From Pyropia yezoensis (taxonomy: Eukaryota > Rhodophyta > Bangiophyceae > Bangiales > Bangiaceae), in assembly GCA_009829735.1 (NCBI GenBank), contig CM020620.1:8572545-8636544 (forward strand): 64,000 bases of DNA, read 5' to 3'. Positions 1 through 8,948 of the stretch are shown one piece after another (positions within the stretch are counted from its first letter, which is position 1; every line of letters starts with the position of its first letter). A program made the translations under genes and the position numbers. The notes beneath the pieces were generated by a model. That model had not been told where the DNA came from. It saw nothing but the letters and a program-made list of their open reading frames with translations, and searched no databases.

Positions 1-835
1 GTCGGGTACTCGGCGGGGGTCCACGGGGGGGCTCCTGTCCCCCCGCCCATCATCGACTTGACCGATGACACGGCCACAGATCCTGTCGATGCCTCCCAGG
101 GTGCAGCGGCCATGCCGGGGTCATCCACAGCCGCGACGGCGCCCTCCGGCACTCTGAGCGCCGCGCTCGACAACCTCAGCACGGCGGCGACGACGCCCCA
201 TGGCTCGCGTGGCCAGGTTGTCTTTGTGATGGGCCGTGTACCACAGGCGGGCTCTATCCCACAGAGGGGGTCCGCGGCGGGGGTGGTGGCGACTGCCCCC
301 CCGTCTGGGCCGGTGGCCAACGCCCCTGTGGCGCACGGGCCGTGGCCGGCACTGCCAGCGGGTCTGCGCGTGCCCGTGATGCACGTCGATGTCTCGCTTC
401 CGGGCATGTCCCCGGTGCCTGATGTTGGTACGATGCGTGCGATTTCTGTGGCGACTGCCCCCCCGTCTGGGCCGGTGGCCAACGCCCCTGTGGCGCGCGG
501 GCCGTGGCCGGCACTGCCAGCGGGTCTGCGCGTGCCCGTGGGGGGCGCTGGTGGCGTGGCCGGTGGCATGTGCCCGGTGCCCGCATGGGCAATGTCCATG
601 CTCCCGTCGTTCACACTGCAGCCTGCGGACGCGGCTGGTGCTGAGGACCCGTGCAGTATCTGTTTTGGAAGAGTTTCAGGCTGGGGACAAGGTGCGCCGC
701 CTGCCGTGTATGTGCGTGTTTCACAGCGGCGAGATTGAAGAGTGGTTGTCACACAAGGGCAACTGCCCTGTGCATGTCATGCGGACCGTGGTTGAGTACC
801 TCGGCTCCTCTGAGCGCTTCACGGGGAGTGAGTAG
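1..835 (+). pseudogene. SIM + RING-H2-like ubiquitin ligase (STUbL-like), 5'-partial, one frameshift
   Basis: The gene enters from the left edge; reading frame 1 is open from base 1. Residues 17-23 of the visible frame read IIDLTDD, a classical SUMO-interaction motif. A low-complexity Ala/Pro region follows, with a 31-residue sequence present twice, then a RING-H2-like finger: CSIC in frame 1, continuing in frame 2 as LEEFQAGDKV, LPCMCVFH, EIEEWL and NCPVH, with stop TAG at 833-835. The two halves join if one T is removed from the TTTT run at 663-666, so this copy has a 1-bp insertion or a sequencing error. The finger is unusual: the usual fourth ligand His is Cys (CMC), the sixth Cys is Glu and the last Cys is His, so zinc binding may be altered. 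SIM plus RING is the architecture of SUMO-targeted ubiquitin ligases. The function is inferred; the motif and the break are seen directly. Confidence 0.6.
286..540 (+). repeat. 93-bp direct repeat inside the RING gene
   Basis: Bases 286-378 and 448-540 are the same 93-bp sequence (31 codons, spaced 162 bp), differing at one base (cac versus cgc). The copies are in frame and encode a Pro/Ala-rich segment, so this is an internal coding duplication. Confidence 0.9.
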
Positions 836-3142
836 CCGCTTGCATGACCTTGTGTCGCCGTCACCGGGCGGGTCGTGGAATGGGGCTGTGCAGGCGCAAG
901 TACTTGGCCTGCCCCACCCAATCCATGGAGCACGTTGCATTGCACCGGCGGGGTGGACCAGGGGCGAAGGGTGGTCTGCTGGGGCGTGGGTGTCGGGCGG
1001 GCGTGCGAGGGGGGCGGCAGGTGTTGGGTCCCCAAGCGTGAATGTAGTGCGCGGGGGGCCCACACTTTACCCTTGAGTTGATTGGCGAGTGCAAGGCTGG
1101 CGAGGGCTATGACCGTGTCAGGGTGTACGCCCTGCCCACGTCACGCTGGTGGTGACTGTCGGTCGGGAGCGGCCCGGTTTTTCATAGATGAACAACCGCA
1201 AAGAACTTGGCACTCGTGCACGCGCACACATTAAGCGTATCGCCGGGCAGTCTTGAACTCCCGCCCGGCCTGCGACCGCGCGCGTCGCCTCGCATTCCGC
1301 TCCCGCCAGACCGTCTGCGTGTGAACGCCCTTCTACTCGTTCATGTACTACACGCTTGCCCCGCTACGGACCCCCCCAGAATGGGAAACGCCGGCGAGAC
1401 CCCATTTTTGTGAGGAGCATGAGGGCAACCTTGTCAAGGGGTATGCGCAGAGTTTTTTTTTTTTTTTTTTTTTTTCGCCAGCACATTCTAAAGGTGCAGG
1501 AAGACGCCCTCAATCGGGTTTGCGGGTTGCGGATGCGATTGCGAAACCCCTCTCGCGGTACCGTCCGCCTCAGCTTTCTCTATTTTTTTTGTGTACTTTC
1601 TGTTGAGGTTTCGTCGGCCGACGCACGCACGCGCTGCATATATAGATACGACCATCATGTGAGGCATCATGCGCTGTGCTATTTATTTACAAAAGCATAT
1701 GACGCGGAGGGCGTACCTCTGTCTCCCGACCGTCCCCTGCATGTGCGCCCCACAGCCGCTGTCAAAACGGACCGGCATTGTACTGTGGAAAAGGGAAACC
1801 CGCTATGGAAGGGCTATGAACGCGCATTTCTCAGCTGGGGGTGCTGGACGATAAAGAGTGCTGGCTGGCTGATACTCTCCCAGTCATCGAGACCAGACCG
1901 CGTGCTGAGTTTTTATCGGTTAATGCTCGGGAAGTCGTCACCCGGAGCCTTCCCGCAAATGTGTGCCCCGCAAATTTTCGCGTAGGGGGGGGGGGGGGGG
2001 GGGAGGAGGCGGGGGGGGGTGGGGTGGGGTTCGAATTGCGTTGGGCACATGCACACGCGCGTGCGGGTGTGGGCGCGCGCAGGGGGACAACGTGAAGAGG
2101 GGTCCAAGCGGGGGGGTAGCCTACGGAGCGCGAAGGCCCGCTTGCATTTCTGCGTTCATGGTCCACAGCAATGCAGGATGCCAATAATATCGCCAGGCAG
2201 TGCAAGGAGTTTTGACTGACCCACCACCAGGCGCGCACAGGCGAGCAGAGTGGAAGTTATTGCGTCAAGAGGAAAACATGTCCTAAAACAACCTCTGTAC
2301 GTACGGTCGTTTTTCCTCGACCATTTATTAATTTCCCGCTCTGATTTCGAAACGGGGTGCTGTGACGCGCCCGCATTCGTGCACCCACGCACGCGCGCAT
2401 GCATGCGCGCGGCGCCCGATGAACGGGCATGCACGCGCGCATGCGTGCACGCGCGGCCCCGTCCCCCCACCGCTCCCCCGCCGCGCTCTGTGCGTCCAAC
2501 CCCCCACCCCTCCCTTTCCCGGTTGTGCCGCGCCCTCTCCCCCTCACCCTCTCCACGGTGTGCCGCGCACCCTCCCTTTCCCCAAACTCCCTTTCCCGGT
2601 TGCGCCGCGCCCTCTCCCCCATTCCCGACCACCCTCTCCACGGTGTGCCGCGCCCCCTCCCTTCCCCCACCACTCCCCCCACCCCCCCCGCTGCTGGTGG
2701 CGGCCAAGGCGGCGGGTTGTGTGGTGTTGGCGGCGACCGGACCGGTGCGTTTGTTGTGGGGAGGGGGGCGAGAGGAGGGGGCGTGAGGAGGAGGGGGGGA
2801 GAGTGTGGGAGGGGTGGAGTGGCGGATCGGCGGCCGGCCGGGGGGGAGCACGGGCGCGGCGGCTCTGTTGGGGGAGGGGGGCAGGTCGCGCTAGCACCGG
2901 CGGCGCGGGTTTTCTAACCGAGTCGCCGCCGCTGCTGGTGTGCTGCCCCCAAGCCGCGCCCCCACCCCACGGCCGCTGATTCTCTGCCGTGCCCTTCTCG
3001 CCTCTTTCCCCCCACCCCCCTCCCCCACCGCCCCACCCCCCCGCAGGTGGTAGCGGCCAAGGTGGCGGGTTGTGTGGTGTCGGCGGTCTGTGTGGTGCGC
3101 GTGGTGGCGAGGCCGACACCCCTTGGTGGCTCTATAGGACCG
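836..3142. other. intergenic, homopolymer- and repeat-rich, no supported gene
   Basis: No reading frame here shows recognisable motifs. It holds a 23-base T run (1453-1475), a 19-base G run (1985-2003), CA/GC-rich alternating stretches (about 2380-2450), and an imperfect tandem duplication of about 100 bp at 2515-2670 built on CCCTCTCCACGGTGTGCCGC. A second near-duplicate (GGCCAAGG[C/T]GGCGGGTTGTGTGGTGT) occurs at about 2702 and 3055. The promoter of the ParB-like gene should lie at the right end, but no clear TATA box was found. Confidence 0.6.
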
Positions 3143-5284
3143 ATGGCACCGGGAAAGCCCGGTTGTGGTGCCCGTGGTGGTGGCCGTGGCGGTGGTGGCG
3201 GCGGTGGGGGTGGCGGTGCCCGGGGTGGTGCCCGGAGCGGTTCCCGTGGCGGTCCCCGTGGTGGCGGTAGCGATGGTGGACGTGGCGGTGCCCGCGGTGG
3301 TGGTAGTGGTGGTGGTAGCGATGGTGGACGTGGTGGTATCTCTAGTGGAGGCACCATCGGTCACGGATCCGATAATGGCGACCGAGGAGTCGCCCTACGA
3401 AACGCTGATCGCGACGGACGTGGTGACGATGATGGCAGACGTCGGGATAGCCGCGGCACTGACCGACTTGGTCACGCTTTTCGCGACGCCGGCCGGCCTC
3501 GCACGACCTCCTGAGACACTACCGATCGTGGTCGCGGTCACGCTCGAAGCACCGATCGCGGTGGACGTGGAGGCGATGACGGCGGACGTCGAGCTGATGG
3601 CGGTGGTGACCGACCTCGCACAACTTCCCGTGACACCACTGATCGTGGTCGCAGTCAGGCTCGTAGCACCGATCGCGGTGGTAGCGGAGGCGATGACGGC
3701 GGATGTCTGGCCGATGGCGGCGGACGTCGAGCTGATGGCGGGGCTGACCGACCTCGCACGACTTCCCGTGACGCTACTGATCGTGGTCGCGGTCACGCTC
3801 GAAGCACCGATCGTGGTGGACGCGGAGGCGATGACGGCGGACGTCGGGCAGATGGCGGCGGACGTCGAGCTGATGGCGGGGCTGACCGACCTCGCACGAC
3901 TTCCCGTGACGCTACTGATCGTGGTCGCGGTCACGCTCGAAGCACCGATCGTGGTGGACGCGGAGGCGATGACGGCGGACGTCGGGCCGATGGCGGGGCT
4001 GACCGACCTCGCACGACTTCCCGTGACGCTGAGCGTGGTCGCAGACGTAGAGCCGAGCGTCACGGTCGGGGTGACGGTCGGGGTGGCGGTGGTGGTGGCG
4101 GTGGTGGTGGCGGAGGTGGTGCATCAGCGGGAGCGGGTGGGGCGGGTCGACCAGGCGGTGGTGGAGACGGCGACGGTCGTGGCGTCGCTTGCGGCAGTTC
4201 TGGTCGTCGTACTGGCACCGGCGGAGCGAGTGGGTCCGGCGGACCGGGCAGTGGTGGAGACGGCGATGGCCGTGGCGTCGCTGATGACAGTCGTTCTGAC
4301 AGCAACTCTCGGGCCCCGTCTGACGATGAGCAGCTGCCACCAGCACCAGGGGATGTTCCAGTACCGCATATGGACAGTGGCGTGGTGACGGCGTCGGCGC
4401 CTACATGGGTCGGTCCTACCAGCGACTACGTTATCGCGACGAAGCTGTATGTACCGATCGAGGCCAATCGCATTGCCCCGCGGACGGTGCGTACTATCAA
4501 CCGCGGCACTGTCGACGAACAGCTGCGGTCGTACCGCGACTTTGGTTATACGACCACGTACGGAATGATACCCGTATGCGCAGACCCAGAGTGTCCCGGG
4601 GCCGAGGATAGCTTTTTACTCGTGGACGGCGCTAATCGACTGACGGCGCTGCGGGAGCTGCACAAGGAAGGGCACGCCAACGCTGTCGGTGAGGTGCAAG
4701 TGACCGTCATCGTTCGGCGTGACGGGCAACCCTTGACGCTCATGATGGCCCTCACGTTGGGGGTGCGCGCCAACTCGACGGCCGCCAAGGCCAAGGAGAT
4801 GAGCGACGTGGACGACATCCACTTCATTAAAAGCTGGCTACGAGAGTACAACGACCGCCAACCTTTGGGCAAGAAGCAGTCTCTGATCCAGCACAGTATG
4901 TCGGACCTCATTCACATCTTCTACAACTACATGGACAACCGCAAGCAGGACCCCACGGACGTGGACCTCGCTCACCGTGAGTCCGATGAGGTGGACCGTG
5001 AACAAGAGGACCAGGACGACGCGACCGCTTGGGGCGGCCCGGAAGCGTCCCGTATTGGCAAGGCCGTCTTGCAACGCATGATCAAGATTGTCCTGATCTA
5101 CATTGAGGACGAGCGGTCTGGCGAATACATTATCAAGCGCATCACCGACTCTGTGGGCTCACGGGGCGAGCACGCCTTGACGACCGAGTCGTGTGCGTCT
5201 CCGGCACTTTGCACTTTGGGGGGCGTACCGCTGGTGTACTGCACTGAGGTGCGCCTGTGGATGCTCCAGGTCGGTTGGGAGTAG
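3143..5284 (+). CDS. ParB/Srx-fold protein, N-terminal segment: RG-repeat region plus ParB-like domain
   Basis: First segment of a rightward frame that stays open from about 3047 to 8200 except for three stops. I start at ATG 3143 (MAPGKPG); upstream codons are also open, so the true start is uncertain. To about 4340 the protein is Gly/Arg/Asp-rich, with tandem units containing RPRTTSRD, TDRGRG and GGRRADGG. A TGA at 3512-3514 falls where other repeat units have an Arg codon, so it is a nonsense change. From 4370 comes a ParB/sulfiredoxin-like fold: a hydrophobic strand, then LLVDGANRLTALREL (about 4613-4657), then strand-rich TVIVRRDG and an Asn-containing helix, as in ParB-type NTPase/nuclease domains. 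An acidic HRESDEVDREQEDQDD stretch follows. TAG at 5282 ends this segment, but the same frame continues. Partition, nuclease or regulatory use cannot be told apart from sequence. Confidence 0.55.
3515..4060 (+). repeat. tandem RG/D-rich coding repeat, unit about 117-138 bp, four to five copies
   Basis: Units start near 3515, 3630, 3768 and 3906 with degenerate copies either side. Each contains CGCAC[A/G]ACTTCCCGTGAC, then GATCGTGGTCGCGGTCACGCTCGAAGCACC, then GGCGATGACGGCGGACGTC. In frame they encode DRPRTTSRD, then RGRGHARSTDRGGRGGDDGGRRADGG. RGG/RG repeats are typical of disordered nucleic-acid-binding segments. Conservation between copies shows that the TGA at 3512 replaces an Arg codon. 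Confidence 0.85.
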
Positions 5285-7057
5285 ACGGGTCGTCGCAAGG
5301 CGGGCAACAATGCCATCCGGCGGCTGACACGGGGCACCGACTCTGCATTCTTTGCTACTCTTGTCTATTTCGTGCGCTTCGCGATCAACGAAGCGAAGTT
5401 GCGGCGCACCCTTCTTCGCATGGCATCGGCCAAGGACCGTGCAATTGCAGAGGCGCAGGCGCTTACGGCTGGGTGTGCCATTTTCATACACAGAGCGCCT
5501 CTGACGGACGTTTTGAAGCAGAAGCGTCGCCGACAGAACCTCTCTCTGCTGGACGAGCTCCAGGTGTTGCTCCTCACCAAGTACGACGCTCCACAGCCAC
5601 CGGCGCGAGCCGTCTTGGCTGCGGGTGGCGGTGGCGGCGGCAAGCGCAAGGGCAAGGGTCGACCCGGAAGCAGGGGCACGGCGGCGTCGGGTGGTGCAGA
5701 AGACCCTTTCCGGTTTGTCGAAGACCTGTCGTTTCACGAGCTCTTCTTCCCCGCGTGGGCAGCCAAGGTGCGGGCCTTCATAACCCCTCCCCCGGATGAG
5801 CAGGACCGCCCCCTCCCTACTGATTCAGTCACCGCGTCGGGTACGGCGCCGGCGGCTACCAGGGCCGGTTTACGTGAAGGGGGTGGCAATAGTGCCGTCG
5901 CGGGGACCAGGCCTGATGCCGATGCCCGCATGGGTCGCCGTACCACCGGTGGCGATGGTGACGGCGACGGTGACGGCGACGGTGCTGAGGGCGGAGCTGG
6001 GAGCGGAGCTGGGAGCGGAGGTGGTGGAGGTGATGGTGGGGTCGGTGGCGGAGGTGATGGCGAGGTTGGAGGCGGCCACGTGACCGGCACCGATGGGGCC
6101 GCTGGTGGTGACGGTCGTGACGGTGGCGACGGTGGTGACGGTGGCGACGGTGGTGACGGTGGCGACGGTGAGGACAATGGCGACGGTGGCGACGGCGGGG
6201 GCAGTGGCAACGGCGGGGGCGGTGGCGACGGCGGAGGTGGTGGTGACTGTGGCGACGGCAGGGGCCGTGGGGGCGATGGTGACGGTGGCGAGGGCGGGGA
6301 CGAGGCACCCGCTGTGCTTGACGTTGCGGGCACAGCCGGCCCCGAGGAGCCGGCCAACGGTGGCGACGGTGCCGTCGGCGACGGGGGCGTTCGCAAGTCA
6401 AACCGACTCACGCGCCCGCGCAAACCACCTTCGGAAGAGAACGATTCTGATTCTAGTGGCGGAGCGCCTGTGCCACCGCCGAAAAAGAAGCGTCGCCGGA
6501 CGGCGCCGCGAAAGAAGGGGAAGAGTGGTGCTGGTGCTCCCGGTGGCCGCGGAAGCGCTGGCAGTGGAGGGGGTGGCCGTGGACAAGGTGGCGGTCATGG
6601 GGCGTTTGCTCGCAAGCGCACTGTCACACTAGGGCGTCCAAGTGTTCCAGGAGGCTCCCAGAAGGACGACGACCAGGCCTATGAGGATACCGTACCCGAC
6701 ATTCCGGACAGTATGATGGAGGCGGCCAAGGAGAATCGCCGGGCATTGGACCTCTCTTCCGGGCCCCGTGATACTGCTGTGCGGACGCCGCTGCCGCTCT
6801 TTGCTCTCCTGCTGCCCCTGGAGCACCAGAGCCGCGACTTTGTTCCACGGTCCACGTGGGACGCAATGGGTAATGCAGCCGAGACGCTCATGTGTAACCG
6901 TGGCTTGGCGCTCCTTGACTACACATACCTGGCCATGGACATGCCCAGCGCCCCCCCCGCCGCGGTGGAGCGCGATCGACATATCCCCGACACCCGTTTG
7001 CTGCTTAACAACCTAGCGCGTATCCAGTACGGGACCGAGCTTGTCGAGCGAGGCTGA
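5285..7057 (+). CDS. middle segment of the ParB-like protein: helical region, Gly/Asp-rich linker, NLS-like stretch
   Basis: This is the direct in-frame continuation after TAG 5282. The first ATG is at 5420, but the frame is open from 5285, so I treat it as the same gene. The start is helical and basic (EAKLRRTLLRMASAKDRA; DVLKQKRRRQNLSLLDELQVLLL). Then FVEDLSFHELFFPAW, a long Gly/Asp-rich disordered run (about 5945-6300), an NLS-like PPPKKKRRRTAPRKKGK (about 6473), and a better-folded region (PDIPDSMMEAAKENRRALDL; LPLFALLLPLEH; ALLDYTYLAMDM). It ends at TGA 7055-7057, and the frame again continues immediately. No family was recognised for this part. Together the segments suggest one nuclear protein of about 1,680 residues. 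Confidence 0.45.
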   Translation, partial: TGRRKAGNNAIRRLTRGTDSAFFATLVYFVRFAINEAKLRRTLLRMASAKDRAIAEAQALTAGCAIFIHRAPLTDVLKQKRRRQNLSLLDELQVLLLTKYDAPQPPARAVLAAGGGGGGKRKGKGRPGSRGTAASGGAEDPFRFVEDLSFHELFFPAWAAKVRAFITPPPDEQDRPLPTDSVTASGTAPAATRAGLREGGGNSAVAGTRPDADARMGRRTTGGDGDGDGDGDGAEGGAGSGAGSGGGGGDGGVGGGGDGEVGGGHVTGTDGAAGGDGRDGGDGGDGGDGGDGGDGEDNGDGGDGGGSGNGGGGGDGGGGGDCGDGRGRGGDGDGGEGGDEAPAVLDVAGTAGPEEPANGGDGAVGDGGVRKSNRLTRPRKPPSEENDSDSSGGAPVPPPKKKRRRTAPRKKGKSGAGAPGGRGSAGSGGGGRGQGGGHGAFARKRTVTLGRPSVPGGSQKDDDQAYEDTVPDIPDSMMEAAKENRRALDLSSGPRDTAVRTPLPLFALLLPLEHQSRDFVPRSTWDAMGNAAETLMCNRGLALLDYTYLAMDMPSAPPAAVERDRHIPDTRLLLNNLARIQYGTELVERG

Positions 7058-8200
7058 ACGGTGTTCAAGCACGCGATGACCTGCATGACCCGTGTGGAGG
7101 GTGGTGGTGGCGCGGAAGTCGGCGTCGACGGCGCTGCCGTCTCGTCTGGATCATCCACACCCCCGACCAAGATGGACCCCGTCGGCGATTTTCTTCATTC
7201 TGTGATCAACAAGTTTCCGGGTGAAGCCACGCTCAAGGACGACGACCCGATGTGGATGCCCATCCACAACGTCGACCTTAGCAAGGTCGACGAAACCGCA
7301 ATGAAACGTGGTCAGGGGCGGCTCATCGTGCGACAGTTGGCCCTGGCCGCCAATGGGGACGATAAGGACGCGGACGACTTGTACAAGACCAAGCTGCACT
7401 GTGACATGCTGATGGCTGCCATGGCTCACCAAGTGCTGGTCGGTGCACAGACGGCGCAGCAGCTTAATGAGCGCCCACTGGTGCGGGTGCCCAAGTCCGG
7501 CGCCCGAGTATTGCTGACCACCTCTCGAGCGGTGCGGCAACAGCCACACGTGGACGCCACTGTCCGTGCCGAGAAACCAGACCCCCCTACTGACCAGAAT
7601 GCCGACGACAGCCGCCGAGCGCCGCTGCAGACGTTCTCGCGCCCGCGCAGCCACAACTACTTTGCCATGGCGGCCGGTAAGGATGGGTTCACTGTGGTTG
7701 TGTATCCCGGCAGCTTTCACGTTGTCCATCGCCTGGAGAAGAAGCTGGATGTCCCGCATCTGGTGAGATCTGAGAGGGTGGTTGTGCCTGCGGGTGGTCT
7801 CCTCGTCGTCCGCGTGGACGTTGCTCTCTGTGGTGCCGGTTACGAGGACGATCTCTGGCGACTGCGCGCCGCGCCGGCATTGCTGTCCTACTCGCACTCC
7901 ATCCGGCTGCACCTCTACCTACAACGTTTTGACCAGCCGCTGCAGAACGCCATATACAAGGTCCCTGGGTGGTTCTTTCGTGAGGGCACTGGCGCCCCGT
8001 GTCTCGAGCCGAGCAAGTGCAAGAATTGTGGCGAAATGGTGTACGCCAGTGACGTGGAAGATGCCCACCCTGCAGAAGGGGCGGACGTATCAGACACCTC
8101 GTCCCGGGACAAGGATGATCAAGATGATGCAGAGGACACTCAGCAGTCTAGCTCGTCGGATGAAGACTCCGATCCTCGAGGGCCGCCGAGGGTTGTGTAG
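7058..8200 (+). CDS. C-terminal segment: 2OG-Fe(II) dioxygenase-like (double-stranded beta-helix) fold, degenerate
   Basis: This continues the same frame after TGA 7055 and ends at TAG 8198-8200. The core follows the order of 2-oxoglutarate/Fe(II) oxygenases: QQPHVDATV (HxD metal motif, His codon 7547-7549), an insertion, GFTVVVYPGSFH, VVVPAGGLLVVRVDVALCGAGYED, then SIRLHLYLQ (Arg that would bind the 2OG carboxylate). In the family the penultimate motif is normally H-[AG]-G-[AG]-x-[YF]; here the distal iron-binding His appears replaced by Leu (VALCGAGY). The domain is therefore probably inactive or divergent. A CLEPSKCKNCGE segment may bind zinc, and the tail is acidic/Ser-rich. Such a domain beside a DNA methyltransferase could act on modified bases, but that is speculation. 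Confidence 0.45.
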   Translation, partial: TVFKHAMTCMTRVEGGGGAEVGVDGAAVSSGSSTPPTKMDPVGDFLHSVINKFPGEATLKDDDPMWMPIHNVDLSKVDETAMKRGQGRLIVRQLALAANGDDKDADDLYKTKLHCDMLMAAMAHQVLVGAQTAQQLNERPLVRVPKSGARVLLTTSRAVRQQPHVDATVRAEKPDPPTDQNADDSRRAPLQTFSRPRSHNYFAMAAGKDGFTVVVYPGSFHVVHRLEKKLDVPHLVRSERVVVPAGGLLVVRVDVALCGAGYEDDLWRLRAAPALLSYSHSIRLHLYLQRFDQPLQNAIYKVPGWFFREGTGAPCLEPSKCKNCGEMVYASDVEDAHPAEGADVSDTSSRDKDDQDDAEDTQQSSSSDEDSDPRGPPRVV

Positions 8201-8948
8201 TACTTGACAACGTTGTCTCTCTTGTGTACGACTGCTTTGGTAGTGTTGTTTTCTGTCGTTTGTTAAAAGGTGGAGGACGTGGCCCGTTGGCTTTGTCATG
8301 TGATAATGCCTCGGCGAGATGTTCACGCCCAGTCTCCAGGTGTCGATTTTCACAACGAGAACTCTGCACGGCTCGCCTAACTGTCCACGACACAATCACG
8401 CTGCTGATGAGACGACTCAGTCGGCGTGCGTGCCTCTTGTCTTTGGGCACAAGCCCTGGTTCTCGTTATGTACATAACGCGACCACTGGACGGGCGCTCG
8501 TGCGACGGGGCAAGAAACATATGGCAGGATTACATTTGCTCAGCAAGGAAGGGTGGACAAGCCCGCCGCTGTGTCGTTGCGCAAAATCGCCCCACCGGGG
8601 CCAGACTGCATTGCAATCCCGTGAGACGCGTTATGTACATAACGCGAGCACGGGCTCGGCGCGGGTGCTCGGACACCTCGCGATGTTATGTACATAACAA
8701 ACTCATGGTTCCGATGCTGTAATTCTTTTAAATGCTTGGTAGATATGTTGGTAATGGACAACTTGGACGAGGCGTTCCCTGTACTGGAAGCAAATTCATT
8801 TGTACTTAAGATACGACCAGTGTCAGTCTTCTTGCCGGTCTCCTCTCGGCACCGTCATCGTCGTTCCTCTCCACGTCTACTGTCGGCACGGTGCGAACTT
8901 GGCTGCGTTCTCTTCCGCGGTTTGTGGCCCTTTCTCTGCGTCACCACC
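8201..8948. other. 748-bp spacer between ParB-like and methyltransferase genes, carries palindrome cluster
   Basis: Non-coding as far as can be seen, and less GC-rich than the flanks. It contains the three GTTATGTACATAAC palindromes listed separately. The right part (8870-8948) leads into the CACCATGC start of the methyltransferase gene, so it probably also contains that gene's promoter. Confidence 0.6.
8465..8698. promoter_or_regulatory. three copies of a perfect 14-bp palindrome, parS-like or operator cluster
   Basis: GTTATGTACATAAC, identical to its own reverse complement, occurs at 8465-8478, 8630-8643 and 8685-8698. The first extends to 16 bp (CGTTATGTACATAACG) and the second to 20 bp (CGCG arms). 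I noticed no other copy in the window. ParB proteins bind 14-16-bp palindromic parS sites close to their own gene, so a partition or operator role for the neighbouring ParB-like protein is an attractive inference. Binding by another dimeric factor is equally possible. Confidence 0.55.

Noticed and set aside
3165..4388. Long Val/Ala/Met/Asp-rich frame over the repeat region, and its minus-strand counterpart 3395-4063
   Set aside because: These are shadow frames of the RG/D repeat. The frame that continues into the ParB-like domain is different, and both shadows stop at its edge.
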